64,000 nucleotides of DNA from Neopararhizobium haloflavum (GTDB lineage: Bacteria; Pseudomonadota; Alphaproteobacteria; Rhizobiales; Rhizobiaceae), in the NCBI RefSeq assembly GCF_002750855.1, contig NZ_NWUC01000008.1, forward strand, positions 1 to 64,000, read 5' to 3'. The notes below the pieces were generated by a model, which saw only the letters and a program-made list of their open reading frames with translations, searched no databases and was not told the DNA's origin. The translations under genes and the position numbers were made by a program. Of the stretch, positions 1 to 8,226 are shown one piece after another (the first letter of the stretch is position 1; every line of letters begins with the position of its first letter).

Positions 1-411
1 CTGAAGCCGGAAAGCGACACGCTCGAGGCTGCCGAACTGGCGGTCTCCGACGCATTGGCCGGCGAGCGCGGCGCGGCTGTCCTGATCGTCGATGTCGGCC
101 CGGCAGGCACGCCGTTGCGGGCCCTTGGCCTCGGCAACATCAAGGGCGAGATCGTCACGGCGAGCGAGCGGCGCGGCATTCCCTCGGCGCCTGGCATTTC
201 GGGCTCCTCGACACGGCGCCCTCAGCCGACTGTCCACGACTGGCCGACGGGCGCGACGCTGGTGCTGTCGACGGACGGGCTGAAAAGCACCGTTCGCCAG
301 CCCGAGCCCCCTGCCCTTTACCACCGCAGCGCGCTGACGATCGCCGCCGCCATCTATGAACGACGCCGCCGGGACACGGACGACTGTGGCATACTGGTGG
401 TGAAGGCGTGA
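1..411 (+). CDS. PP2C/SpoIIE-type protein phosphatase (RsbX-like), C-terminal part
   Basis: The frame is open from the first base of the window, so the 5' end lies outside; 136 residues are visible. The visible part resembles the C-terminal half of small RsbX/SpoIIE-type serine phosphatases, with a segment LRALGLGNIKGEIV, a conserved-looking SGS turn and the segment GATLVLSTDGLKS near the end. Such phosphatases reset partner-switching modules by dephosphorylating the antagonist protein. The stop overlaps the start of the following kinase gene (TGATG), so the two are translationally coupled, and that kinase carries an RsbT-like domain, which supports the assignment. The catalytic Asp residues of the N-terminal half are not in the window, so activity cannot be judged. 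Confidence 0.6.
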   Translation: MKPESDTLEAAELAVSDALAGERGAAVLIVDVGPAGTPLRALGLGNIKGEIVTASERRGIPSAPGISGSSTRRPQPTVHDWPTGATLVLSTDGLKSTVRQPEPPALYHRSALTIAAAIYERRRRDTDDCGILVVKA

Positions 412-1535
412 TGGCCGGCGCGATCGTCACCTCGATCCGCATCGAGAACGACACCGACGTCGCCTATGTGCGCCGCACCGCACGCATCGTATCGAAAAGC
501 GCCGGCACCAAACCACGCGACCAGGCACGATTCGCGACCGCCGTGTCGGAAATCGCCCGAAACGCGCTGCAATACGCGAAGAACGGCGTCGCCGAGTTCT
601 CCTTCGCTTTCGATGAGCGCACGATCGACCTCGTCGCAAAGGTGTCCGACGACGGGCCTGGCATCGAGCGCATCCCCGACGAGGAAGACGACATCGTCCG
701 CCACAGGCCGGGCCTCGGCATTGCCGGCTCGCGCAAGCTCGTCGACGCCTTCGACATCAAGAGCGGGCGGGGCGGAACCGTGGCAACGCTCAAGGTGCAT
801 CTGGGCGCCGGCGCCAGGGAGCAACTCGACGTTTACCTGGAGCGCGCCAAGGAGGCGCTCGGCCTGTCGGCGCAGTTCAGCCCTATGGAGGAACTTGCCG
901 AGCAGAACCGCGCGCTGCGCGAGGCCTTCGCGCAGCAGGAATTCCTGATGCGTGAATTGCACCACCGGACCAAGAACAACCTGGCGCTGATCGGCTCGCT
1001 GGCGACGATCCAGGCACGCAAGGTGCAAAGCCAGGAAGCGCGCGACGAGCTCGAAAAACTCGCCCATCGCATTCGCGCATTCTCCTCGGCACATACCTAT
1101 CTGCACCGTGCCGAGGACGTGACCAAGATCGAGCTCAAGGATCACCTCGACCAGCTGATCGGCATGCTGTCCGATGCCTTCAACAAGGAGAATGTCGCGA
1201 TTGTCAGCGATGTCGAGGGCGCATTGGTCGAATCGGAGACGGCGCTCGATCTCGGCCTGATCGTCAACGAACTCATCACCAACGCGGCCAAGCATGCCCA
1301 TCGCGGTGCGGGCCAGCACTCGACCGTCACCGTGCGCACGCGCACGCAGGGACGCAAGCTCCTGCTGTCCGTCTTTGACGACGGCCCCGGCCTGCCAAAT
1401 GCAGAAGAAGTGCTGCGCAACTCCAATTCGCTGGGCTGGCGCGTCATCGAATCGAGTGCACGCAAACAGAAGGCCTCGGTCCTGATCGACGGCAGCAACG
1501 GGCTGCGCGTCGATTTCGAACTCGATATCGCCTGA
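411..1535 (+). CDS. RsbT-like ATPase fused to HisKA_2 histidine kinase
   Basis: This 374-residue protein appears to carry two ATP-binding modules. Residues ~1-135 look like an RsbT/anti-sigma-type HATPase (N-box-like EIARNALQYAKNG, then DDGPGI and GLGIAGSRKLVD). Residues ~175-260 form a HisKA_2 dimerisation domain with the phospho-acceptor motif ELHHRTKNNLALIGSL, and residues ~275-374 form a second HATPase_c domain (NELITNAAKHA, DDGPGLP, LGWRVIESSARKQ). RsbT domains phosphorylate STAS antagonists; HisKA_2 kinases typically phosphorylate response regulators. The gene overlaps the upstream phosphatase stop by one base when started at ATG 411; GTG 408 is an alternative. No membrane segment is visible, so it is probably cytosolic. 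I infer a role in stress or signal partner switching; the partners lie upstream, out of view. Confidence 0.75.
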   Translation: MAGAIVTSIRIENDTDVAYVRRTARIVSKSAGTKPRDQARFATAVSEIARNALQYAKNGVAEFSFAFDERTIDLVAKVSDDGPGIERIPDEEDDIVRHRPGLGIAGSRKLVDAFDIKSGRGGTVATLKVHLGAGAREQLDVYLERAKEALGLSAQFSPMEELAEQNRALREAFAQQEFLMRELHHRTKNNLALIGSLATIQARKVQSQEARDELEKLAHRIRAFSSAHTYLHRAEDVTKIELKDHLDQLIGMLSDAFNKENVAIVSDVEGALVESETALDLGLIVNELITNAAKHAHRGAGQHSTVTVRTRTQGRKLLLSVFDDGPGLPNAEEVLRNSNSLGWRVIESSARKQKASVLIDGSNGLRVDFELDIA

Positions 1536-1547
1536 AGTCAGACCGTT

Positions 1548-2360
1548 CTATCGGTAGCGCGCCTCGATCGGATCGGCAACGACGCGGCGATAAAGATGCC
1601 AGGTCGCGTGCCCGAGAATCGGCATGACGACGGCAAGACCCGCGAAGAACAGCGAAGCGCCAAGCGCCAGACCGCCCGCCACGATAAGACCCCAAAGGAG
1701 CATCGGGCCGGGATTGGCCATGACCGCGCGCGCCGACGTCGCCACGGCGGCATAGGCGCCGACATCGCGGTCGATCATCAGCGGAAAGGCGATGACCGTC
1801 GTGGAAAGCGCGACGAGCGCGAAGGCCAGGCCGACGAGATTGCCGGCGACGATCAGCGTCCAGCCCGCCTGTGTGGTGAACACCGCGCCGAGGAACGCGC
1901 CGATCGTTTCCGGCGTGAAACCGCCGAACGTCCAGCGATAGATCGCTTCCGCGCTATAGATCCACGCGATGAACAGGAAGACCAGCATGGCGCCGACGGT
2001 CAGGATCGATGGGATTGCGGGTGAGCGCAGCACTGCGAGTGCATCGCGCAGCGAGGCATCCTCCCCCGCCTCGCGCCGGCGGCTGATTTCATAAAGGCCG
2101 ATGGCCGCAAAGGGGCCGATGAGCGCAAAACCCGCCATCAGCGGGAAGACCAGTTGAAATGCGTTCTCCCCCGACGTCGCCGCCATCAGGACGACGCCAA
2201 CGACGGGGTAGATCATGCAAAGAAAGATGTAGTGGGACGGTTTGTGGCGGAAATCGTCGAGGCCGCGCCTGAGCGCCGCCAGAACGTCGGATGTGTCGAT
2301 GTGTCGGATCACGGGGACGATGGGCGTCTCGCGAGAGCCGGCGAAAACATGAAAGGCCAT
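1548..2360 (-). CDS. DUF2189 family integral membrane protein
   Basis: A 270-residue hydrophobic protein with about six transmembrane segments, recognised as the DUF2189 family (cytoplasmic N-terminus with DVLAALRRGLDDFRHKPSH, followed by the segment FLCMIYPVVGVVLM). The biochemical role of the family is unknown. The start at 2360 is supported by a strong GGGAGGA ribosome-binding site. It is convergent with the kinase gene, with only 12 bases between the stop codons, and divergent from repA. It looks like a single-gene unit unrelated to replication. Confidence 0.75.
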   Translation of the reverse strand: MAFHVFAGSRETPIVPVIRHIDTSDVLAALRRGLDDFRHKPSHYIFLCMIYPVVGVVLMAATSGENAFQLVFPLMAGFALIGPFAAIGLYEISRRREAGEDASLRDALAVLRSPAIPSILTVGAMLVFLFIAWIYSAEAIYRWTFGGFTPETIGAFLGAVFTTQAGWTLIVAGNLVGLAFALVALSTTVIAFPLMIDRDVGAYAAVATSARAVMANPGPMLLWGLIVAGGLALGASLFFAGLAVVMPILGHATWHLYRRVVADPIEARYR

Positions 2361-2957
2361 GGTCGGATCCTCCCAGAATGATTCGCGATCAAGCGGGACC
2401 TTGGGCGGCCGAGTGGTGAAATAAGGACACCGCGGCCCTGACCCTGCCTGAAATCAGATCATAGCCGATCGACTCGGTCTTGTCGCGAGGCGACTCGCGC
2501 GGCAGTCTGGATGCCATCTGGCAGATGGCGCACCGCTGCCTGGCGGCGGGCCAGCATGCAAGGCGGGGACGGAAAGTGGATCATGTCCAGCTGGGTATCC
2601 GGCGAGCACCGGAGATTGCGGCGGCCAAATCACTGATTCAGATGGAAAAATATCCGCGAAGTGTCGTTTTCTTGGTTTTCGTGGCGTGTTTCTTCCGGCC
2701 CGAATATTCCCGTTAGGGTTTCGTTAACTAAAAATAGCTTGACCCAAGGCGGTTGTTCACCGACCGTATTTACGCGCCAAGCCCGGTATTGGGCGCTTGC
2801 GGCGTAACAGACGGGGAAACGTGTAGAGGTGGGGTTTGTCGATTTCCACGGCAAGCGTGTGTAGCCGGATTGGCGTCAGCGCCGAATCGGCGCAGATTAT
2901 GGCACGGATCGGCGGGCGGCCCCTGTTCAGGGCGCTCGGCCAGAGGGAGCATTTGGG
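2361..2957. promoter_or_regulatory. Intergenic region carrying the repABC leader
   Basis: No convincing gene lies here; the short frames that exist lack codon-like structure. The right half (from about 2640) is more AT-rich and should hold the repA promoter and its RepA/RepB autoregulatory operators. TTGACC at 2739-2744 is a possible -35, but no well-spaced -10 follows, so no promoter is called. An imperfect inverted repeat occurs at about 2776-2802 (CCAAGCCC and GGGCGCTTGCGG, with bulges), and a second at 2864-2892. RepA starts with GTG at 2958 after a GAGGGAG ribosome-binding site. Confidence 0.5.
2864..2892. repeat. Imperfect inverted repeat upstream of repA (possible operator)
   Basis: The arms GCCGGATTGGCG and CGCCGAATCGGC pair at about 10 of 12 positions around a short centre. 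It lies about 70 bases before the repA start. Rep operons of this family are repressed by RepA with RepB at the promoter, so this is a candidate operator or leader hairpin; the function is inferred only from position. Confidence 0.35.
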
Positions 2958-4235
2958 GTGACAGCTGCACTCGGCACATCGATGGGATCGCACGAGGCGA
3001 CGGTGGCGGCGGACGAGACGATCGCAGCGGATGCCGCGCTGCTGTCGGAGCAGTTGCGCGCGCTGCGTGACCGGCTGTTTCCGCCAACCGCGCAGAAGAC
3101 GCTGCGCACCTTTTCGTCGGGCGAAGCGGCTCGGCTGATCGGCGTGTCGGATGGGTATCTGCGTCAGCTCTCCATAGCCGGCGAAGGACCGCAGCCCGAA
3201 ACGGGCGCTGGTGGCCGGCGCTTCTATTCGCTCGGCGATATCAACGAACTGCGCCGCCATCTGGCCAGCCAGGCGCGTGCCAAGGGCAACACGGCCAAGG
3301 CGCGGTCTTACGTGAAATGGCGCGAGCCTGACGACGAGCATCTGCAGGTCATCGCCGTGACCAATTTCAAGGGCGGCTCGGGCAAGACGACTACAAGCAC
3401 CCACCTTGCCCAGCATCTGGCGCTGTCGGGCTACCGGGTGCTGGCCGTCGATCTCGACCCGCAGGCTTCCATGTCGGCGCTGTTCGGCTACCAGCCGGAA
3501 GTCGACCTCACGGGCAACGATACGCTCTACGGCGCCATCCGCTACGATGACGATCGCCGCGCGCTGACTGACATCATCCGCCCGACCTATTTCGACGGGC
3601 TCGATCTCGTGCCCGGCAATCTCGAACTGCACGAATTCGAGCATACCACGCCGCGCATGCTGGCATCGGGCGCCGGACGCGGCGCGGGCGGGCTCGACGA
3701 TTATTTCTTTGCCCGCGTCCAGGCCGCGCTCGCGACCGTTGCGGACCGATACGATGTCGTTGTCATCGATTGCCCGCCGCAACTGGGCTTTCTCACGCTG
3801 TCGGCACTCTGCGCCGCGACGTCGGTCATCGTCACCGTGCATCCGCAGATGCTGGACGTCGCCTCGATGAGCCAGTTTCTCTATATGACGTCCGACCTGC
3901 TGTCGGTCGTCCGCGAGGCGGGCGGCACGCTGAATTTCGATTTCCTGCGCTATCTGATCACCCGCTACGAGCCCAATGACGGGCCGCAAACGCAGATCGC
4001 CGGCTTCCTTCGCGCCCAGTTCGGAGAACGGGTTCTGACGGCGCCCATGGTCAAATCGACCGCCGTGTCCGACGCAGGGCTGACCAAGCAGACGCTTTAT
4101 GAGGTTGGTCGGGACAATTTCACGCGGGCCACCTACGACCGTGCCATGGAATCGCTCGGTGCGGTGAATGCCGAGATCGAAGGCCTCATTCTCGATGCCT
4201 GGGGCCGGCGCAGCGCCGCGGGGGGCCAGCCATGA
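2958..4235 (+). CDS. repA: RepA, ParA-type plasmid partitioning ATPase
   Basis: A 425-residue ParA/Soj-family ATPase. The N-terminal ~110 residues hold an HTH-like DNA-binding segment (EAARLIGVSDGYLRQL). The deviant Walker A motif FKGGSGKTTTSTHL is near residues 136-148, Walker A' is around AVDLDPQASMSALFG, and Walker B is in VVVIDCPPQLGF. RepA drives segregation of the replicon together with RepB bound at parS, and represses the operon. The GTG start has a GAGGGAG site at 2944-2949. The stop overlaps the repB start (ATGA), the normal repABC arrangement. Confidence 0.96.
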   Translation: MTAALGTSMGSHEATVAADETIAADAALLSEQLRALRDRLFPPTAQKTLRTFSSGEAARLIGVSDGYLRQLSIAGEGPQPETGAGGRRFYSLGDINELRRHLASQARAKGNTAKARSYVKWREPDDEHLQVIAVTNFKGGSGKTTTSTHLAQHLALSGYRVLAVDLDPQASMSALFGYQPEVDLTGNDTLYGAIRYDDDRRALTDIIRPTYFDGLDLVPGNLELHEFEHTTPRMLASGAGRGAGGLDDYFFARVQAALATVADRYDVVVIDCPPQLGFLTLSALCAATSVIVTVHPQMLDVASMSQFLYMTSDLLSVVREAGGTLNFDFLRYLITRYEPNDGPQTQIAGFLRAQFGERVLTAPMVKSTAVSDAGLTKQTLYEVGRDNFTRATYDRAMESLGAVNAEIEGLILDAWGRRSAAGGQP

Positions 4236-5323
4236 GCTCCAAGCGCAAGGATCATCTGAAAGCAATCTTCGGCGGCGAGAGGGCTGCCCCGAAATCTCCT
4301 TTGCCGGCAAAGGAAAGCGAGACGTCCGCACCGCAGCGCGCGCCCGAAACCAAGTCGGCCGAGCCGCCGCGAGCCGCCTCCGGTGCGGTCAAGGCAATGG
4401 GGTTGCAGCTCTCATCGGTATCGCGCGAGCTCGATGCTGCGCGTGCGCTGAAGGAGAGCCTGTCGAGCGGCGACCGGGTGGTCGACGTCGATCCCGCCAT
4501 CATCGATCCATCGATCGTGCGTGATCGACTGAGCCAGGACGAGGATGGCGACGAGACTTTCGCGGACCTTGTCGAGAGCATGCGGGAAAACGGCCAGCAG
4601 GTGCCCGTTCTCCTGCGCCCGCATCCCGACAAGGCCGGCCGCTACCAGGTGGCCTATGGGCATCGCAGGGTCAGTGCGGCCAGGCGGCTGGAGCGACCCG
4701 TCCGCGCCGTCGTGCGTGATCTGGAAGATCATGAACTGGTCATGGCTCAGGGCAAGGAGAACACCGAGCGGCGCAACCTGTCCTTCATCGAGCGCGCCTT
4801 TTTTGCCCAGACGCTTATCCATCGCGGTTTCGATCGCGGCGTGGTCCAACAGGCGCTGTCGCTGCACAAGACGGAGATGACACGCTTCCTGCAGGTTGCT
4901 GCTTTGGTGCCGCCCATGGTCATTCGCGCCATTGGCCCGGCGCCGAAGGCCGGCCGGCCGCGCTGGCTTGAACTGGCAGAGATCTTTCAGAAGCGTCCGG
5001 CGGCGATGGAGATCGCCATCGACGAGATCAATGCGGAGGCCTTCAAGGCAGCCTCATCGGATGAGCGCTTCAAGCGGCTGCACACCCGGCTCGGTAAACG
5101 GCAGTTGCAGAGGGCGAAGGCCGAGCGCGATGCTGCAACGCAGCATTTCAGACGCGGCGACGGCCAGGTCGTTGCCAGCGTGCCGCCTGGCAAGCGCAAG
5201 CGAATCGAATTCGACGAGACGCGCCTTCCCGGTCTGGCCGATTATGTCGCGTCCGCGCTACCGGATCTCATCGCGCGCTACGAGGCGCGTTCGCAAGAGG
5301 AAAGCGATGACGACGCGGTCTGA
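4232..5323 (+). CDS. repB: RepB, ParB-type centromere-binding protein
   Basis: A 363-residue plasmid partitioning protein. A ParB N-terminal domain spans roughly residues 95-200 (ESMRENGQQVPVLLRPHPD, YQVAYGHRRVSAA) with the family box GKENTERRNLSFIERA, followed by an HTH region (QALSLHKTEMTRFLQVA) and a C-terminal dimerisation part. It binds parS sites, here probably the two palindromes behind repC, and acts as RepA's co-repressor. It is translationally coupled to repA by a 4-base overlap. Confidence 0.96.
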   Translation: MSSKRKDHLKAIFGGERAAPKSPLPAKESETSAPQRAPETKSAEPPRAASGAVKAMGLQLSSVSRELDAARALKESLSSGDRVVDVDPAIIDPSIVRDRLSQDEDGDETFADLVESMRENGQQVPVLLRPHPDKAGRYQVAYGHRRVSAARRLERPVRAVVRDLEDHELVMAQGKENTERRNLSFIERAFFAQTLIHRGFDRGVVQQALSLHKTEMTRFLQVAALVPPMVIRAIGPAPKAGRPRWLELAEIFQKRPAAMEIAIDEINAEAFKAASSDERFKRLHTRLGKRQLQRAKAERDAATQHFRRGDGQVVASVPPGKRKRIEFDETRLPGLADYVASALPDLIARYEARSQEESDDDAV

Positions 5324-5375
5324 CCGTAGGTCGACGCGCTGCATCTGAACAGGACGAGAAGAGGAAGACCGCAAG

Positions 5376-5425
5376 AAAAAAGGCCCCCAGAACGTTGCCA
5401 TTCCGGAAGCCCCTTTCGATGTAGC
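5376..5425 (-). ncRNA. Counter-transcribed RNA of the repABC locus (incompatibility RNA)
   Basis: In the repB-repC gap the minus strand carries TTGACT at 5455-5460 (-35) and a weak -10 (TTCTTT, 5432-5437) 17 bases later, placing a start near 5425. The transcript would run about 50 nt into a GC-rich hairpin (GGCTTCC pairing with GGGGGCC, using G-U pairs) followed by six T residues at 5376-5381. This is the position, size and terminator form of repABC ctRNAs, which bind the repC leader and reduce RepC synthesis, so setting copy number and incompatibility. The -10 assignment is approximate. Confidence 0.8.
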
Positions 5426-5517
5426 AATCTGAAAGAATCACTTCCGCACATTAAAGTCAAGCGTCGGCACCGTTCCGGTGAACCCTTTTTCTTGCCTTCA
5501 AGAGAGGGTGGACACAC

Positions 5518-6852
5518 ATGACCGACCGTTTTGCGACCTCGCCATTCGGCGGGCGGGCGATGACGCGCGCGCAATTCATAATCAACGAACAGGTGCGCAA
5601 GGCCCGTCAGGCGCTAATGGCCCGGCGCGGCGAAGACGAGACCTCCGCGCCGGACGATTCCGCCGAAGGTGTCGACAAATGGCGGCTCATTCGCGCGCTG
5701 AGCGAAGGGCGGGCCCATTTCGCCCTCTCCGACCGCACGATTGCGGTCCTGGATGCGCTGACGAGTTTCCATCCGGAACGCATGCTCGATCCGGCCGGCC
5801 CTTTGGTCGTCTTCCCCTCCAATGCGGAATTGTCGATACGCGCTCGTGGCATGGCGCCGGCGACGCTCAGGCGTCACCTCGCCGCGCTCGTCAGCGCCGG
5901 GCTCGTGCTGCGGCGTGACAGCGCCAACGGCAAGCGCTATGCGCGGCGCGACGACACGGGCTCGATCGAGCAGGCCTTCGGCTTCGATCTCGCGCCGCTG
6001 GCGCTGAGAGCCGCGGAAATCGAAGAAGCCGCCGCGGCCCAGCGCCAACTGTCGGCGGCGATCCGCACCGTGCGAGGCGAAATCACGATTCATCTGCGCG
6101 ACATTGCCAAGACGCTGGAAGCTGCTGAGGCAGAGAGACGGCCGATCGACTGGACCGGTCTGCGGGACCGTCTGGAGGCGCTCTCTGGGCGCCTGGCGCG
6201 CAATCTCGATCTTCCAACGCTGTCACGTCGCCTCGACGGTCTTGCGAAGCTGAGGGACGAGGTGGAGAGCGCCTATCTTTCGTCTCTTGGAGACCGGGAA
6301 CTCGACCACAAAGAACAAGAAATGAGCGCCAATGACTCACGGAATGAGCGCCATATTCAGAATTCAAACACAGACTCCCATTCTGAATCCTTCCAGGAAA
6401 AAGAAAGAAGCGGTTGGCCGACTGCCCTGGAGACAAAATCGGCGGTGCAGACCGGGCGGCCATCGGCCGAAAGAGCGAAGGCGCGGCATGAGGCGGTTGG
6501 CGTCACATCGTCTGGTCCGCGGCAAGGGCCGGCGGTGCCGCTCGAAACGGTGCTGCAACGCTGTCCGCAGATGCGCGACTACGCGCCGGGCGGTCTGGCG
6601 GGCTGGCCGGACATGATGCGGGCGGCCGATACGGTGCGTTCCATGCTTGGCATCTCGCCAGACGCTTGGCGCAAGGCGCGGGACGAGATGGGCGAAGCCA
6701 ATGCCGCGATCGCAATCGCCGCGATGCTGGAGCGTGCCGAGGCGATCCGCTCTCCGGGCGGCTATCTCAGGACGCTGACAGAACGGGCCAGCGCCGGGAA
6801 GTTCTCCGTGAAGCCGATGCTGGCGGCACTGGCAAGTGCGAAACATGCGTAA
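5518..6852 (+). CDS. repC: RepC, replication initiator
   Basis: A 444-residue RepC-family initiator. The N-terminus (residues ~1-30, FGGRAMTRAQFIINEQVRKA) and the region LSDRTIAVLDALTSFHPERM with FPSNAELSIRARGMAPATLRRHLAALV, a winged-helix DNA-binding part, are family hallmarks. RepC opens the origin, which in this family lies inside its own gene; an AT-rich repeat block spans codons ~265-295. The start has a GAGAGGGTGG site. Expression should be limited by the minus-strand ctRNA in the 194-base leader after repB. Confidence 0.96.
   Translation: MTDRFATSPFGGRAMTRAQFIINEQVRKARQALMARRGEDETSAPDDSAEGVDKWRLIRALSEGRAHFALSDRTIAVLDALTSFHPERMLDPAGPLVVFPSNAELSIRARGMAPATLRRHLAALVSAGLVLRRDSANGKRYARRDDTGSIEQAFGFDLAPLALRAAEIEEAAAAQRQLSAAIRTVRGEITIHLRDIAKTLEAAEAERRPIDWTGLRDRLEALSGRLARNLDLPTLSRRLDGLAKLRDEVESAYLSSLGDRELDHKEQEMSANDSRNERHIQNSNTDSHSESFQEKERSGWPTALETKSAVQTGRPSAERAKARHEAVGVTSSGPRQGPAVPLETVLQRCPQMRDYAPGGLAGWPDMMRAADTVRSMLGISPDAWRKARDEMGEANAAIAIAAMLERAEAIRSPGGYLRTLTERASAGKFSVKPMLAALASAKHA
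6300..6400. other. Putative oriV inside repC (AT-rich, repeats)
   Basis: This stretch is clearly poorer in GC than the rest of repC. It contains a direct repeat AATGAGCGCC at 6321-6330 and 6343-6352 and a perfect 9-bp inverted repeat ATTCAGAAT (6355-6363) / ATTCTGAAT (6380-6388). In characterised repABC replicons the origin is an AT-rich segment in the middle to 3' half of repC. The location and repeat content fit; function is inferred from the family. Confidence 0.6.
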
Positions 6853-6894
6853 TCATGGCCGCCCTGCCTGCTTTGCTCAGGCTTCGGCCTCCTG

Positions 6895-6910
6895 GTTGAC
6901 AGCTGTCAAC
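6895..6910. other. parS centromere site 1
   Basis: The 16-bp perfect palindrome GTTGACAGCTGTCAAC matches the repABC parS pattern GTTNNNNGCNNNNAAC. It lies 43 bases after the repC stop and 20 bases before an identical second copy. RepB is expected to bind here. Confidence 0.9.
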
Positions 6911-6930
6911 TGCAATGAAAACTGCGCCGA

Positions 6931-6946
6931 GTTGACAGCTGTCAAC
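6931..6946. other. parS centromere site 2
   Basis: A second identical copy of GTTGACAGCTGTCAAC, with a centre-to-centre spacing of 36 bases from the first. Two tandem identical sites behind repC suggest the principal partition site of the replicon. Confidence 0.9.
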
Positions 6947-7040
6947 GCATCGCATGCATCAGCGCCAGGAATCCTTCGGCTGGGATCGATTCACGATCGT
7001 CGTTGGACGCGGCGATCCGGCCAGGTCAATGGTGGCGGTC

Positions 7041-7283
7041 ATGACGAACCGCCCTCCCCTCGCCCACCTGCACCGCTGCGATGGCGCCCGCAACATGGCG
7101 CGCTTCTACCGGCTGCACCTCGAAAGGACGCTGTTCGGAGAATGGGCGCTCGTGCGAACCTTCGGGCGGATCGGCACGCGCGGCCGGTCATTGGCCCTCG
7201 TCTTTCCGACCCGTGCTGCTGCGCTCCTCGCATTCGAACGCCAAAGAGCCGCCAAATTGAAGCGAGGCTACGGTCCGGCCTGA
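7041..7283 (+). CDS. WGR domain protein
   Basis: An 80-residue protein consisting of almost only a WGR-type domain: ARNMARFYRLHLERTLFGEWALVRTFGRIGTRGRSLALVFPTR, here given in part as FGEWALVRTFGRIGTRGR. WGR domains are thought to bind nucleic acids and occur in PARPs and in many small rhizobial plasmid proteins. The frame is open further upstream (to 6954), but ATG 7041 leads directly into the conserved domain; ATG 7029 is an alternative. It directly follows the parS sites, so a plasmid-maintenance role is possible but unproven. Confidence 0.75.
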   Translation: MTNRPPLAHLHRCDGARNMARFYRLHLERTLFGEWALVRTFGRIGTRGRSLALVFPTRAAALLAFERQRAAKLKRGYGPA

Positions 7284-7392
7284 ATACGCGCATTGCACCA
7301 GGGATCAAAACCGGCCGACATGTGTTAACGAACCAACGCACCCTCGCCTGTCCGTGTTCGCATATGCTGGCGGTCGGTGTATAGAATGACGC

Positions 7393-8226
7393 ATGCCATC
7401 GCTCGGATTCATGCTGCACAAAAGCCCGACCCTGCCAGCCTCCATCATCTCCGCCCTCCAGAAGGAACCGCGGCGCTATGCCCATGAGCGCGGCCATGAC
7501 GGGCACGCGACGGTGGCCTCCTACAATGTCCACAAATGCGTCGGCGTCGACGGCCTGTTCGATCCGGATCGGGTCGCCGCGGTGATTGCTGAGATCGATG
7601 CGGACATTCTTGCCTTGCAGGAGGCCGATGCCCGGTTCGGCCGCCGCGCCGGTTTGCTCGATCTTGGCAGCCTCGAAGCGGCAAGCGATCTCGTGCCCGT
7701 GCATCAACCCGAGAGCCAGAGCCACGGCTGGCACGGCAATGTTCTTCTCGTCCGCGAAGGCCTCATCCAGGATGTGCGGCGGATCGCCCTGCCCGGCGTC
7801 GAGCCCCGTGGCGCGCTGCTCGCCGATCTTGAGATCAAGGGTGTGCGCCTGCGCGTCATTGCGGCCCATCTCGGGCTGCTGCGACGCTCGCGGTCGAGGC
7901 AGACAGAATTGCTGCTCGACCTGGCGCGTTCGAAGGATCATCCCACCTTGCTGATGGGCGACCTCAATGAATGGCGCGTGCGCCGTCGCTCTTCGCTCGT
8001 TCCGCTGCTGCCGCATTTTGGCCCGCTGCATGCGCCGCTGCCGAGTTTCCCCTCGCGCATGCCGATCCTCGCGCTCGACCGGATCCTGGCCAGTCCGCAG
8101 CAACTGATCGCCAGCATCGAGGTGCACAATACGCCGCTGGCGCGTCTTGCCTCCGATCACCTGCCGATCAAGGCGCGGCTCGACCTGACGGATTGCGACG
8201 GCTTCGACGCATGCGGCTCGTCCTGA
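7393..8226 (+). CDS. Endonuclease/exonuclease/phosphatase family hydrolase
   Basis: A 277-residue protein with the metal-dependent EEP fold motifs in order: SYNVHKCVG near residue 38, LQEAD near 75, GNVLLV, GDLNEW near 192, LDRILAS and SDHLPIKA near 255. EEP proteins cleave phosphodiester or phosphoester bonds in nucleic acids, lipids or sugars; the substrate cannot be read from sequence. It overlaps the following phospholipase D gene by 16 bases, so the two are probably one transcript and may act together on phosphodiesters. No signal peptide is evident. Confidence 0.8.
   Translation: MPSLGFMLHKSPTLPASIISALQKEPRRYAHERGHDGHATVASYNVHKCVGVDGLFDPDRVAAVIAEIDADILALQEADARFGRRAGLLDLGSLEAASDLVPVHQPESQSHGWHGNVLLVREGLIQDVRRIALPGVEPRGALLADLEIKGVRLRVIAAHLGLLRRSRSRQTELLLDLARSKDHPTLLMGDLNEWRVRRRSSLVPLLPHFGPLHAPLPSFPSRMPILALDRILASPQQLIASIEVHNTPLARLASDHLPIKARLDLTDCDGFDACGSS

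Noticed and set aside
2480-2716. A 78-codon plus-strand frame upstream of repA
   Set aside because: No ribosome-binding site, no family resemblance and uneven composition; the region is better read as the rep leader and spacer.
2739-2772. TTGACC and TATTTA as a repA promoter
   Set aside because: The spacing between the hexamers is 22 bases, too long for a sigma-70-type promoter, so it is mentioned only as a weak hint.
2757-4331. A 524-codon minus-strand open frame opposite repA
   Set aside because: RepA on the plus strand has all ParA motifs; the opposite frame has no recognisable domain.
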